Assembly (NCBI RefSeq): GCF_000014885.1
Contig: NC_011566.1
Span: 5,206,501 to 5,270,500 of the forward strand
Direction of reading: 5' to 3'
Length of the DNA: 64,000 bases
DNA from: Shewanella piezotolerans WP3
GTDB taxonomy: Bacteria; Pseudomonadota; Gammaproteobacteria; Enterobacterales; Shewanellaceae
The translations under genes and the position numbers were made by a program. Positions 41,937 through 51,354 of the stretch are shown one piece after another. The notes under the pieces are model-generated. The model worked only from the letters and a program-made list of their open reading frames with translations, was not told the DNA's origin and searched no databases. Every line of letters starts with the position of its first letter. The first letter of the stretch is position 1.

Positions 41937-44789
41937 TTAGGCTTTACTGATCTGACACAAGCTAGACTTAGTCTCTTGCATCTGAGTCACAACGTCATAA
42001 CCGTAGGTCATTACGGTATTAGCAGATTCGCCAATAACATAAGGAACTGTACCTTCTGGGTAGTTTTTCTCTAGGCTCTTGCCTTCGAATACACCCGCGA
42101 AGTGGTATGGCATGAAACATTCACCAGCGATAACTCGTGGAGTTACCATCGCCTTAACTGTGATTTTCGCCCCTTCTGGACTATGAACGAACACATCGTC
42201 ACCATCACGTAAACCGCGATCGGCTGCATCAGCAGGGTTGATCTCGATAAACATCTCTTGCTGTAATTCTGCAAGCCATGGATTAGAACGCGTCTCTTCA
42301 CCACCACCTTCGTACTCAACGAGTCGACCCGTTGTTACTGCAAGTGGGAAGTCCTTAGCAAAGTCCACTTCTTGAATAGACTTATAAAGGGTTGGTAGGC
42401 GTGCAACCATACGATCTTCGTAAGTTGGGTACTTAGAGACCAAGTCACGACGTGGCGTATAAAGTGGTTCACGATGCAGCGGGATATCATCAGGGAAGTT
42501 CCAAACGATACAACGCGCTTTTGCGTTACCGTAGGGAATACAGCCATGCTTAATCGCCACACGCTGGATACCACCTGAAATATCGGTTTTCCAGTTCTTG
42601 CCTTCAGCGGCAACTTTCTCTTCAGCGGTCAGATCATCCCACCAGCCAAGTTGCTTAAGCATCTTGTCGGTAAACTCTGGATAACCATCTTTGATCTCAC
42701 TGCCTTTCGAGTAAGAGCCTTCAGCCAAGATGTTATTACCGTTATGTTCAACACCATAACGAGCACGGAAGTTACCACCACCGTTTTTAACTTCACGGCC
42801 AGTACGGTACAAGATTTGAGAGCCAGGATGCTTCATCTCAGGCGTGCCCCAACAAGGCCAAGGTAAACCGTAAGTTTCACCTCGAGCTGGACCACCTGGT
42901 GCTTCAAGAGATTTAATATCGAAGGTGCCCCAGTTTTCTTGGTGCATTTTCAAACGCTCAGGACTTTGACCCGTGTAACCAATGGTCCACATGCCTTTGT
43001 TGAATTCGCGTGTCATATCTTCAATCAATGGCTCATCGCCATTGACTTTAATATGCTTACAGAACTCTCCTTCGATACCCCACTTCTTAGCCAGCTTGTA
43101 CATGATCACATGGTCAGGCTTAGACTCGAATAGTGGTTCAATAACTTGGGTACGCCACTGAAGTGAACGGTTAGATGCGGATACCGAACCGTAAGTTTCA
43201 AACTGTGTCGATGCAGGCAGTAAGTACACACCGTCGGTACGTTCGTGCATCACACCAGCCATTGTTGGGAATGGATCCACAACAACCACGGTATCCATCT
43301 TGTTCAATGCGTCACGCACTTCACGACCACGGGTTTCAGTATTAACTGATTGGCCCCAGAAAAATGACATGCGAATGTTATCTTTCTGCGCAATCTTAGA
43401 CTTATCTTCAAGTACACCATCATGCCAACGTGAACATGGGATACCCGTTGAAGTCATTGGATCTTGGCCTAAGCGTTGCTCTTGATCGAAGCGGTTCTTA
43501 ACCCACTCATAATCTAAGTCCCAAACGTTACACCAGTGCTTCCAAGACCCCGTCTTCAAGCCGTAATAACCCGGCAGAGTATCGAACAATAGACCAAAGT
43601 CAGTTGCGCCCTGTACGTTATCGTGACCACGGAAGATGTTCGTTCCACCACCTGGAACACCCATGTTACCAAGGGCTAACTGTAAGATGCAGTATGAACG
43701 CGTATTCGCGTTACCGACGTGATGCTGAGTACCACCCATACACCAAACAACTGTACCAGGCTTAGTTTCAGCTAAAAGCTTAGCTACGCGGTACATCTGC
43801 TCTTTCGGTACACCGACAACATTCTCTACTTCAGCAGGGTCAAACTTCTTAACCTCTTCACGGATACGTTCCATGCCGTAAACACGCTGGGCGATAAAGG
43901 TCTTGTCTTCCCAACCATTTTCAAAGATGTGCCATAACAGACCATAGATGAAAGGAATATCCGTACCAGGACGAATATGCACGAACTCGTCAGACTTAGC
44001 TGCAGTTCGGGTGAATCGAGGATCGACAACGATGATTTTCGCGCCGCGCTCTTTACCTTCCAAAATATGCTGCATTGCAACAGGGTGAGCTTCACAAGGA
44101 TTTGAGCCGATGAACATCATGGCTTTGGCATTGCGAATATCGTTGAAAGAGTTGGTTTGCGCACCGTAACCCCAAGTGTTTGCAACACCAGCTACAGTGG
44201 TAGAGTGACAAATACGTGCTGAGTGGTCGACGTTGTTCGTGCCCCACATCGCAGCAAATTTGCGGTACATATAGGCCTGTTCGTTTGAGAACTTAGCACT
44301 ACCCATGAAGAATACAGAATCTGGACCGGACTCTTTACGGATATCTAGTGCTTTTTGACCAACTTCTTCAATCGCTTGATCCCATGAAAGTCGCTTCCAC
44401 TTTCCGCCTTCAAGCTTCATTGGATACTTAAGACGCTTCTCACCATGACCATGCTCACGTAGCGCAGCACCTTTTGCACAGTGTCCACCAGCATTAAACG
44501 GATGGTCGAATGCAGGTTCTTGGCCTGTCCACACACCATTTTGCACTTCAGCGTAAATACCACAACCAACTGAACAGTGAGAACAGATAGTACGTTTAAC
44601 TTCTGTTGGCGCGCTATGGGGTACATCTTTAGCTTCTGCTTTTCGCATCATTCCTGCGCCAAGCATTGATGCCGCAGCAATACCACCTGTCGCGAGACTC
44701 GCAGACTTGAGGAATTGACGGCGGTTTAAACCTAAGACAGCCTTATTACTGCTAGCTGCTTGGTCTGTTTTGCGGGTTAATCGCATCAC
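41937..44789 (-). CDS. fdhA: Formate dehydrogenase catalytic subunit FdhA, copy 2
   Basis: 950 residues, very similar to copy 1 along the whole length. TAT signal NRRQFLKSASLATGG, cluster cysteines in CSHCSVGCG, and the Mo-ligand cysteine in ARICHSTTVAG. A notable difference near the cluster is CSHCSVGC instead of CSACAVGC. The two enzymes may differ in expression or partner rather than in reaction. Confidence 0.96.
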   Translation of the reverse strand: MMRLTRKTDQAASSNKAVLGLNRRQFLKSASLATGGIAAASMLGAGMMRKAEAKDVPHSAPTEVKRTICSHCSVGCGIYAEVQNGVWTGQEPAFDHPFNAGGHCAKGAALREHGHGEKRLKYPMKLEGGKWKRLSWDQAIEEVGQKALDIRKESGPDSVFFMGSAKFSNEQAYMYRKFAAMWGTNNVDHSARICHSTTVAGVANTWGYGAQTNSFNDIRNAKAMMFIGSNPCEAHPVAMQHILEGKERGAKIIVVDPRFTRTAAKSDEFVHIRPGTDIPFIYGLLWHIFENGWEDKTFIAQRVYGMERIREEVKKFDPAEVENVVGVPKEQMYRVAKLLAETKPGTVVWCMGGTQHHVGNANTRSYCILQLALGNMGVPGGGTNIFRGHDNVQGATDFGLLFDTLPGYYGLKTGSWKHWCNVWDLDYEWVKNRFDQEQRLGQDPMTSTGIPCSRWHDGVLEDKSKIAQKDNIRMSFFWGQSVNTETRGREVRDALNKMDTVVVVDPFPTMAGVMHERTDGVYLLPASTQFETYGSVSASNRSLQWRTQVIEPLFESKPDHVIMYKLAKKWGIEGEFCKHIKVNGDEPLIEDMTREFNKGMWTIGYTGQSPERLKMHQENWGTFDIKSLEAPGGPARGETYGLPWPCWGTPEMKHPGSQILYRTGREVKNGGGNFRARYGVEHNGNNILAEGSYSKGSEIKDGYPEFTDKMLKQLGWWDDLTAEEKVAAEGKNWKTDISGGIQRVAIKHGCIPYGNAKARCIVWNFPDDIPLHREPLYTPRRDLVSKYPTYEDRMVARLPTLYKSIQEVDFAKDFPLAVTTGRLVEYEGGGEETRSNPWLAELQQEMFIEINPADAADRGLRDGDDVFVHSPEGAKITVKAMVTPRVIAGECFMPYHFAGVFEGKSLEKNYPEGTVPYVIGESANTVMTYGYDVVTQMQETKSSLCQISKA

Positions 44790-44821
44790 ACACTCTCCTT
44801 TAATTATTGACTACGTTGCGC

Positions 44822-45019
44822 TTATTTAGTGCGTAACGAGGCGTAATAACTACGAACATGATCGGACTCTTGGTAGCCATCGCCTTTAGCAGCGGGGGCA
44901 ACTTCAGGTGTCGCAGCCATCGCTTGACCACTAGCTGTCGCCACAACGCCTGCGGCGCTGCCAATAGCCAATGCTTTTAGCAACTGACGACGACCCATAT
45001 CGGAAGCTTGCTTCTTCAT
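44822..45019 (-). CDS. FdhX, small TAT-signal formate dehydrogenase protein, copy 2
   Basis: 65 residues with RRQLLKALAIGSAAGVVATA and a tail ending YYASLRTK. A strong ribosome site (AAAGGAGA) precedes the ATG. It heads fdhXABC copy 2, like copy 1. Confidence 0.87.
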   Translation of the reverse strand: MKKQASDMGRRQLLKALAIGSAAGVVATASGQAMAATPEVAPAAKGDGYQESDHVRSYYASLRTK

Positions 45020-45113
45020 AGTGTCTCCTTTGGATTACAGATATTGAGATGATTGGTTTAAGTCACTAAACGCATCACTCGATTAAGTTAGGGAAAACGC
45101 CCTATTTTTTGTC

Positions 45114-45146
45114 TACACCTGCCAAACAAATTGCTTAACAGGTGTA
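45114..45146. repeat. Inverted repeat between the TorD-like gene and fdhX copy 2
   Basis: TACACCTG (45114-45121) and CAGGTGTA (45139-45146) are exact inverted repeats 17 bases apart. It could be an operator or a weak terminator separating maturation genes from the structural operon. Confidence 0.5.
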
Positions 45147-45171
45147 AATACTGCCTACACTAGCAAGCTAA

Positions 45172-45837
45172 TTAAGAAGCTAGCTCGTTAGTGCTTGGTT
45201 CAATCTTTTCCGCTTCGCTGCCTGGGCAGTTAACAGGAATATTTAAACTTAACTGTTCAAACTCATTGGCTTCGATAACAAAAAATGCTTTAGCAAGTTC
45301 CGCTACCGTGGCATAAAACGCCGCACTTGGCGTTTTCGCTAATGAATCGCAAAAACGTGCAATCCAGCTGCCCATGTGACGTTGATAGAAAGCTAGCTGG
45401 CGGTATCCAGGTGCTTCTAAAATCAAAGTGCCCATTACTTCACATAAAGCAGCCACATGATCTTCTGGCTCTTTCACTTCCTCTTCACGCTCGAAACCAA
45501 GCTGCATAAGGTCGTTACGTAATAAGGCTAATGGTTTATCCATCAATGAACCTGTCATAAACCAGCTACCGTAAGGCAGGATTTCACCGCTACCCACGCC
45601 GAGGAAGATATTAAAATACTCATCCTCTAGCTGCTCGCTAGTAAATTGCTCTGCTGCCAACTTGAGTCCAACCCAAGCTTTAGTCATGTCGCTATCATCG
45701 TTAGCGTCAATATCTAAGCCTGCTAAGAACTGCAATAACTCTGTGCTTGGCTGGCGACGTAATAGTGCGGCTAGTAACTGATAGATATCGGCTCTTAGCT
45801 GGTCATTTTCTGAAACTTCTCTTACTAATTCGGTCAT
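45172..45837 (-). CDS. TorD/DmsD-family chaperone for formate dehydrogenase
   Basis: 221 residues from the ATG at 45837 (AAGAG upstream); the open frame begins 17 codons earlier, inside the previous gene. All-helical TorD family features: LRADIYQLLAALLRRQPS, LEDEYFNIFLGVGSGEILPYGSW and EPEDHVAALCEVMGTL. It probably guards the TAT signal of FdhA while Moco is inserted. It follows the 4Fe-4S protein with a 10-bp gap. Confidence 0.88.
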   Translation of the reverse strand: MTELVREVSENDQLRADIYQLLAALLRRQPSTELLQFLAGLDIDANDDSDMTKAWVGLKLAAEQFTSEQLEDEYFNIFLGVGSGEILPYGSWFMTGSLMDKPLALLRNDLMQLGFEREEEVKEPEDHVAALCEVMGTLILEAPGYRQLAFYQRHMGSWIARFCDSLAKTPSAAFYATVAELAKAFFVIEANEFEQLSLNIPVNCPGSEAEKIEPSTNELAS

Positions 45838-45847
45838 GGCTAAACTC

Positions 45848-47527
45848 TTATCGCAGTTGCTTTTCAGGATCTTGAAGAATGTCTTCAAACATGTCTTTTA
45901 CACGACAGTCGCCACACATTTTCAATCGCTCTGTGTTGGCACTGAAGGCACTGTGGGTTCCTACCACTTCTAACATCCGTTTGACCATGGATTGCGTTGC
46001 GAACGGTGTGCCGCAAGTAATACATTCAAACGGGGCTTCCTCATGTAAGGTCTGACGTGCTTGGCGCGAGGCTTTATCGAAGTTAACCTGCGGCGTTAAA
46101 CTAATAACTTTTTCCGGGCAGCCCGCGTCACATAAACCGCATTGCACACAGTCTTGTTCAACAAAGTGTAGTGCAGGTAGGTCACCACCGTCAGTTAACG
46201 CACCAGTAGGGCAAGTTGCGACACAAGACATGCACAAGGTGCAGCTCTCGGTATTAACGCTAACTCGGCCATAAGGGATATTGCTTTGAGATAAGCAGGT
46301 ATCGACAGATGCCGCCTGCTCATTTAGGTGATCAACCGCGGCATAAATTGTCTCGCGCTTAGTCGTCGCAGCAAATGCAGCAGGAACAATCACTGGCCAG
46401 CTAGCACTAGTGGTTAACAGCTCTGAAAGTTCGTCTGCACCGGCTTCGGTTAAGTGGTTTTCGGTGATTAAACTTATACGACGTGGCTGACCCATCTCAT
46501 CAAGAATGTCATTGGCTAACGCTAGTTCACCATTGAGCATCTGGGTTAGTGTTGGCGCAGTGGCGTCTGTATTAAGGATTAAGATCTGGCGTGCGCCCCA
46601 TGCCAGTGACGACATCCAGTGATCAATGCTAGCAACGGTAATCTCTTCCATCTTTACAGGAATGATTTCGCCCGCAAGTTGGTCAGTGACTAACTCAGCC
46701 CCTTTTCCAATGTCATGAAACAACACCACTGGTGCCACTTGCGCCTGTGAGCGGAAGCGTGTCACCAATTTATTGAGGTAAGTGTGCATTGACTGTGGTG
46801 TCGGCAAGTCATAACTAATTGCACCCGTTGGGCAGGCATTAGTACAACTCCCCGCACCATGGCAAAGGTAAGGATCGATTTCGATTTTCTTCTCAACACT
46901 GGCGATTGCATCTGCGGGGCAGAAATTCAAACAGCGATTACAGCCTTCGTTGCCATTGCGACTGTGAGCACAGATCTCACTATTGACCTTCACATAACGC
47001 GGCTTATCGAACTCACCGATAAGATCAGGTAACTGTTCCAGTGCTTCAGCTAGTTTGGCTTCATCTTGGCCGACATAAAAATAGCCTGGCGGTAGCATCT
47101 CTAGGTTAATGCATGGGCTCATGCTGAGATCAAGAATGAGATCGAAATGGGCTTTACGAATCGCCACAACACTTAGGTCAGCGTTCCCCTCTTCGTGCTC
47201 GACTTTAACTTGAAACTGACCAAGAAAGCCTTTTATCTCTATAAGCTTGTTATAGTAACTTTCAACATCTTCAGCGGCATTCATAACCCGCTCAAGATGC
47301 GCTTCATCTTGGCTAGTAATAGCTTCATTAGCTAAAATGGCACACTTGCCCATATGGGACAATTTGTCAGCTGCTAAACGTGCCAAATCTTCCGGCCCGA
47401 TAACGAGCACATTGCCCTCGGTGGTATAACTTACGGTCGGTGGGATTAGGTTTTGAATAACCTGTGTCCCAGCAAGGACCTGCTGTCGAACCTCTTTGAG
47501 TCCAACTTGTGTTTCACGATTGCTCAC
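45848..47527 (-). CDS. Multi-cluster 4Fe-4S protein of the formate dehydrogenase maturation operon
   Basis: 559 residues. Four ferredoxin-like cysteine groups are visible: CNRCLNFCPADAI and CHGAGSCTNACP in the middle, CTLCMSCVATCP and CVQCGLCDAGCP near residues 435-475. Further pairs lie at the end (CITCGTPF, CGDCRVKD). There is no signal peptide, so it is cytoplasmic. Its place between DUF3306 and the TorD-like gene suggests an electron-transfer or assembly role for FdhA; the exact reaction is unknown. Confidence 0.85.
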   Translation of the reverse strand: MSNRETQVGLKEVRQQVLAGTQVIQNLIPPTVSYTTEGNVLVIGPEDLARLAADKLSHMGKCAILANEAITSQDEAHLERVMNAAEDVESYYNKLIEIKGFLGQFQVKVEHEEGNADLSVVAIRKAHFDLILDLSMSPCINLEMLPPGYFYVGQDEAKLAEALEQLPDLIGEFDKPRYVKVNSEICAHSRNGNEGCNRCLNFCPADAIASVEKKIEIDPYLCHGAGSCTNACPTGAISYDLPTPQSMHTYLNKLVTRFRSQAQVAPVVLFHDIGKGAELVTDQLAGEIIPVKMEEITVASIDHWMSSLAWGARQILILNTDATAPTLTQMLNGELALANDILDEMGQPRRISLITENHLTEAGADELSELLTTSASWPVIVPAAFAATTKRETIYAAVDHLNEQAASVDTCLSQSNIPYGRVSVNTESCTLCMSCVATCPTGALTDGGDLPALHFVEQDCVQCGLCDAGCPEKVISLTPQVNFDKASRQARQTLHEEAPFECITCGTPFATQSMVKRMLEVVGTHSAFSANTERLKMCGDCRVKDMFEDILQDPEKQLR

Positions 47528-47670
47528 ATTGCGTTCCTGAACAGTTCTTTGGCTGTTTCTGTACGTATAGTCGCTGTTTATTTGTTGCGCTTATCAATCA
47601 CGCCAGCTTTACCCTAGATACAGCAATTCACATACCAAATTTGTGGAATTAAAAACACTCTATAGTGACG

Positions 47671-48291
47671 TTAAACAACTTTCTTATTAGTAACGTCTTG
47701 GTGTTCTGGTTCATTTTGGGACAGGTGCTCATCTTCACCGTCCAAAATGTCCGATACCGATTCGGTATCGCTAACAACTTCAGCTTGAACAGCTTCTTCG
47801 GTACTGGTCATCTCATCTGACTCGAGTGCCAAAGCCTCTTCGTTCTCCTCCTCATCGTCTTTATCTTTAACAACATGGCGGAATACTTTCTTGGCTAATT
47901 CAGCCGATACATCGGCAGATAACTTAGGTTGATTGCTATAATCGAGAGCATACTCAAGCAACCCATCAATTTCGCTGTAATGTGGTTGCTTCCACAGCGC
48001 CTTTAATGCAGCAGACTTAGCGGCTGGATCGACATTGGCGCCCATGAAGCTAGCAAAGCTACCACCGACTTCAATTTTTTCGGGGTCAGGGAGATCTTCT
48101 GCCGTAAGCAGTTTATCTTCATTAGATTCGACCGTATCAACACTAGTGCCATCAGCTTCTACCGTAGCAGTATCAATAACCTCTTCGGTTTCAACCTGTA
48201 CTTCAGTAGCATCTAGCGCTTCGAAATCGGCTTCAGCTTCCTGCTCTACTTTTTGTCGGCGCAGGTTCCAGCGCGACAACAAGCCACTCAT
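47671..48291 (-). CDS. DUF3306 protein
   Basis: 206 residues starting MSGLLSRWNLRRQKVE. An acidic, low-complexity stretch is followed by the conserved core (LPDPEKIEVGGSFASFMG, then LKALWKQPHYSEIDGLLEY), then an acidic tail. DUF3306 genes travel with DUF3305 and formate dehydrogenase genes; the function is unknown. It overlaps DUF3305 by 4 bp. Confidence 0.85.
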   Translation of the reverse strand: MSGLLSRWNLRRQKVEQEAEADFEALDATEVQVETEEVIDTATVEADGTSVDTVESNEDKLLTAEDLPDPEKIEVGGSFASFMGANVDPAAKSAALKALWKQPHYSEIDGLLEYALDYSNQPKLSADVSAELAKKVFRHVVKDKDDEEENEEALALESDEMTSTEEAVQAEVVSDTESVSDILDGEDEHLSQNEPEHQDVTNKKVV

Positions 48292-48758
48292 GAGTTACCT
48301 GCTAAATGGTTGGTGCTTGGGCCTTCATTCTTTCGGCGATTAACATGCTTTTGACGACGATGGGCTCTAATTTCAACTTCACCATGGCGAGTAATAAACG
48401 CTTCAATCCAGCAAGCAATAGCTTGTGGCATAGGGATATTGAGTACTGGGGTATCGCCCTCTAGACAGCCAGCTGCAACGTTTTGATCTGCTGAGATAGC
48501 GGCGGGGATCCAGTCCCCCTCGAGGTTTTCGTCACAAACGATGTATAACATGGCGTTATCCATATCAATATTGATACGGTAACTGCCGCGCTCGTCTTTA
48601 TGCAGCTCAAGCAAGACGAGTCTTGCACCTTCTGGTGCGGCGTGGGTGGCAGGAAGCATTTGATCGACTTCCCACTGTACTGAGGTCCATCTTCCGACTT
48701 GCTTCTCAATTTTTTTTAGAGAAACGTACATTGGCCATTGGCTTTCGGTATGTTGCAT
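48288..48758 (-). CDS. DUF3305 protein
   Basis: 156 residues, soluble. The start (QWPMYVSLKKIEKQVGRW) and LVLLELHKDERGSYRINID fit DUF3305. It is the first gene of the minus-strand maturation operon, divergent from fdhD, so it probably shares a regulatory region with it. Confidence 0.85.
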   Translation of the reverse strand: MQHTESQWPMYVSLKKIEKQVGRWTSVQWEVDQMLPATHAAPEGARLVLLELHKDERGSYRINIDMDNAMLYIVCDENLEGDWIPAAISADQNVAAGCLEGDTPVLNIPMPQAIACWIEAFITRHGEVEIRAHRRQKHVNRRKNEGPSTNHLAGNS

Positions 48759-48862
48759 TCAGTCTCCGTCTTGCCTGAGATGGCTGCCTAAATGACAGTC
48801 CAACTAAATAGATACTCCTCTAACAAAGCAATATGTGTGCCATGCAATAACAATAAAATAAT

Positions 48863-48876
48863 TTGAACTAGATCAA
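48863..48876. promoter_or_regulatory. FNR/EtrA-like box in the divergent fdhD / DUF3305 promoter region
   Basis: TTGAACTAGATCAA differs at one base from the FNR consensus TTGAT-N4-ATCAA. It lies between the divergent maturation operon and fdhD, fitting anaerobic control of both. CRP-type regulators can bind similar half sites. Confidence 0.5.
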
Positions 48877-49040
48877 CTATTCCCACCAAAGACTAGGACA
48901 TTTTGTCTAAAACGCAATCTGCAATAGGACATAAAAGGGCGACTCTAACTCGATAAGTGTGATCTGCAGCTAACTTATCCTCCTCTAAAATTAGGTACAG
49001 ATATTGCTTACCAATAAAGGTAATTGAAATCTCATAACTG

Positions 49041-49880
49041 ATGACGGGTCTTATGACAGCAAACAAGAGCAACCCAACTTTAATCAAAACTGACACCGAA
49101 GTTCCGCTTACTATTGCGGTCAAAGCCGTCAACGAAAAGGGTGAACAGGTCGATAAATTTATTGCTTGTGAACGCCCACTTACGGTTTATTTGAATTGGC
49201 GCCCAATAGTAACCTTAATGACTTTAGGAGCCAGAGCGGAAGCTTTGTCTTTGGGTTACCTTAAAAATCAGGGCTTTATCTCTGACTTAAGTCAACTCGA
49301 ATCTGTCATTGTCGATTGGGATGTAAACTCCGCAGCTATCCTCACTAGTGAAAAAACCGATGACTTAGATGAAAAGCTCTCCGAAAAGACAGTCACTTCA
49401 GGCTGTGGTCAAGGCACTGTATATGGTGGTTTTATGGCGGGTCTCGATGAGATAAACCTGCCAACACCACAAATAAAGCAAAGCATGATCTATAGCCTGC
49501 TTAAGAATATCAGTGCCTATAACGAAACCTACAAAAATGCAGGTGCGGTGCATGGTTGCGGTTTATGCCAAGGTGACCAAATAAAAGGGTTTGTAGAAGA
49601 TGTTGGTCGCCATAATGCCGTTGATACATTGGCAGGTGAGATGTGGTTAAAGCAAGACATTGGTCATAACAAGCTGTTTTACACAACTGGGCGGCTAACT
49701 TCAGAGATGGTGATTAAAGTTGCCAAGATGGGCATTCCAGTGCTGCTTTCCCGAAGTGGAGCCACCCAAATGGGGCTTGAACTCGCACAGAAGCTTGGGA
49801 TCACGATGATCGCCCGAGCCAAAGGCCGTCACTTCTTGGTTTATAACGGCGCAGAAAACATTGAATTTGATGCAATTTAA
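49041..49880 (+). CDS. fdhD: Formate dehydrogenase sulfurtransferase FdhD
   Basis: 279 residues; an ATG at 49053 is an alternative start. FdhD carries sulfur to Moco before it is placed in FdhA. TSGCGQGTVYGG has the loop cysteine, AVHGCGLC lies in the middle, EDVGRHNAVDTLAG is the family signature, and a TTGRLTSEMVIK segment follows. The loop has one cysteine where E. coli has a Cys-x-x-Cys pair. Confidence 0.95.
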   Translation: MTGLMTANKSNPTLIKTDTEVPLTIAVKAVNEKGEQVDKFIACERPLTVYLNWRPIVTLMTLGARAEALSLGYLKNQGFISDLSQLESVIVDWDVNSAAILTSEKTDDLDEKLSEKTVTSGCGQGTVYGGFMAGLDEINLPTPQIKQSMIYSLLKNISAYNETYKNAGAVHGCGLCQGDQIKGFVEDVGRHNAVDTLAGEMWLKQDIGHNKLFYTTGRLTSEMVIKVAKMGIPVLLSRSGATQMGLELAQKLGITMIARAKGRHFLVYNGAENIEFDAI

Positions 49881-49927
49881 TCACTCACATCAACAAGCAA
49901 CAACGGTTTTCGCCACAAGGAATCACA

Positions 49928-50836
49928 ATGACTGAGCCTACAGAGCTTATCTACATGAGTGCCAGACAGGTCTCTGAATATTTAGATTTAAATGAGAAAA
50001 AAGTCTATTCCATGGCGAATGATCGCATTTTACCCGCGACGAAAATCACCGGAAAATGGCTGTTCCCTAAAATATTAATTGACCGTTGGGTCATGGATTC
50101 TTGCCATAGCGGTATGCTCTCAGATCGAATGCACATAACCGGCAGCGATGATCCTCTGCTATCCATGTTAGTTGCTCGCATGATGTCGCAAGTCGGTAAG
50201 AGTGAATTGATTAGCTACAGCTCTACTGGCTCACGCTTAGGATTAGATCTGCTTTCTCGCGGCTATGCCGATGTGTGTACTCTCCACTGGGGCAGTGTTG
50301 AAGAGCGCGGCGTGCGCCATCCAGCATTACTGCAAGGCTATGCAAACCATCAGCAATGGGTGATGGTGCATGGCTATACCCGTAAACAAGGATTGATGAT
50401 GCGCTCGGATATGCATCATCGCTGCCAGGAGTTGGACAAAATATCCCAACAGTCTTGGCGCTGGGTTGCAAGACAAGCAGGTGCAGGTAGTCAGCAACAT
50501 TTAGAACAATGGCTAATGAAGCAAGGGGCTACATTTGAGCAGCTAAACTCAAGCTTAGTTGCTCAAAGTGAGCGGGAATTAGCAGGTTATATCGCCCGTA
50601 ATGACGCTGATATTGGCTTTGGTTGCCAGTCCGTTGCACTTGAAAGTGGTTTGAGCTTTGTGCCGTTAGTGACAGAATCTTTTGACTTCGTAATGCCACA
50701 AGGGATCTACTTTAGACGTCAGTTGCAACGGTTATTCAACTTACTAGCCGAACCCCAATCACAGCAATTAGCAGCGACATTAGGTGGCTACGATTTAACG
50801 GACTGTGGAAAAATTATTTGGAATGGACAAGCATAA
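49928..50836 (+). CDS. HTH regulator with substrate-binding-protein-like domain
   Basis: 302 residues. The first ~60 form an excisionase/MerR-type helix-turn-helix (MSARQVSEYLDLNEKKVYSM, then WLFPKILIDRWV). The rest resembles a periplasmic-binding-protein fold (STGSRLGLDLLSRGYADVCTL and ADIGFGCQSVALESGLSF) of the type linked to molybdate, tungstate or MoeA-related domains. It lies 47 bp behind fdhD on the same strand, so it probably senses an oxyanion or cofactor and controls the fdh genes. The ligand is inferred. Confidence 0.8.
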   Translation: MTEPTELIYMSARQVSEYLDLNEKKVYSMANDRILPATKITGKWLFPKILIDRWVMDSCHSGMLSDRMHITGSDDPLLSMLVARMMSQVGKSELISYSSTGSRLGLDLLSRGYADVCTLHWGSVEERGVRHPALLQGYANHQQWVMVHGYTRKQGLMMRSDMHHRCQELDKISQQSWRWVARQAGAGSQQHLEQWLMKQGATFEQLNSSLVAQSERELAGYIARNDADIGFGCQSVALESGLSFVPLVTESFDFVMPQGIYFRRQLQRLFNLLAEPQSQQLAATLGGYDLTDCGKIIWNGQA

Positions 50837-50861
50837 GCCTATGTAAAGGTGGGACAAAGCA

Positions 50862-51245
50862 TCAAAATGGTCTACAAGGCGTGCCTTGGTGAAACACCAT
50901 TTGCCACGCCTCCTTATGTTTACGCCAAATTGAACTCCGTATAGAAAAGCTGGTGATGTTCTCATCCGCTTTTTTAAGCTTTGCACGATAAAAAATCTGA
51001 CAAACCCCTTCCGTGAGTTCTCTCACTTCAAAATGGCTAGTTTCAATATGCGGCGCACGTTCATCTGGTAAGCGTGAAAGCACTTCACTTTTACCAAAAC
51101 TGCAGCCGCTAGCAGCAAACTCCATAAAATCATCACTAATTAAGCGCGCTAACTCCGCCTGAGATGCTCTCACCTCAGGTTTTTGCAGGTATAACTCCAA
51201 CTCTATTAGTAAGTTTTCCAGTCTGAAGTTCACAACTAAGTCCAA
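50862..51245 (-). CDS. DUF4440-type NTF2-like protein
   Basis: 127 residues: a helix at the start (LENLLIELELYLQKPEV), then FMEFAASGCSFGKSEVLSRL, and a sheet ending WQMVFHQGTPCRPF, which is typical of the DUF4440/SnoaL-like fold. No catalytic role can be assigned. A single gene between convergent and co-directional neighbours. Confidence 0.82.
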   Translation of the reverse strand: MDLVVNFRLENLLIELELYLQKPEVRASQAELARLISDDFMEFAASGCSFGKSEVLSRLPDERAPHIETSHFEVRELTEGVCQIFYRAKLKKADENITSFSIRSSIWRKHKEAWQMVFHQGTPCRPF

Positions 51246-51354
51246 TTAACTCAATCACATTGGTATGAGTCTAGGCCAAGTTCTGAATAAATTGAAATGC
51301 TAATGCCAGTTATTTCAGTCTTTAATTGCTGTTAACCATAAGCAGCCGACTCAA

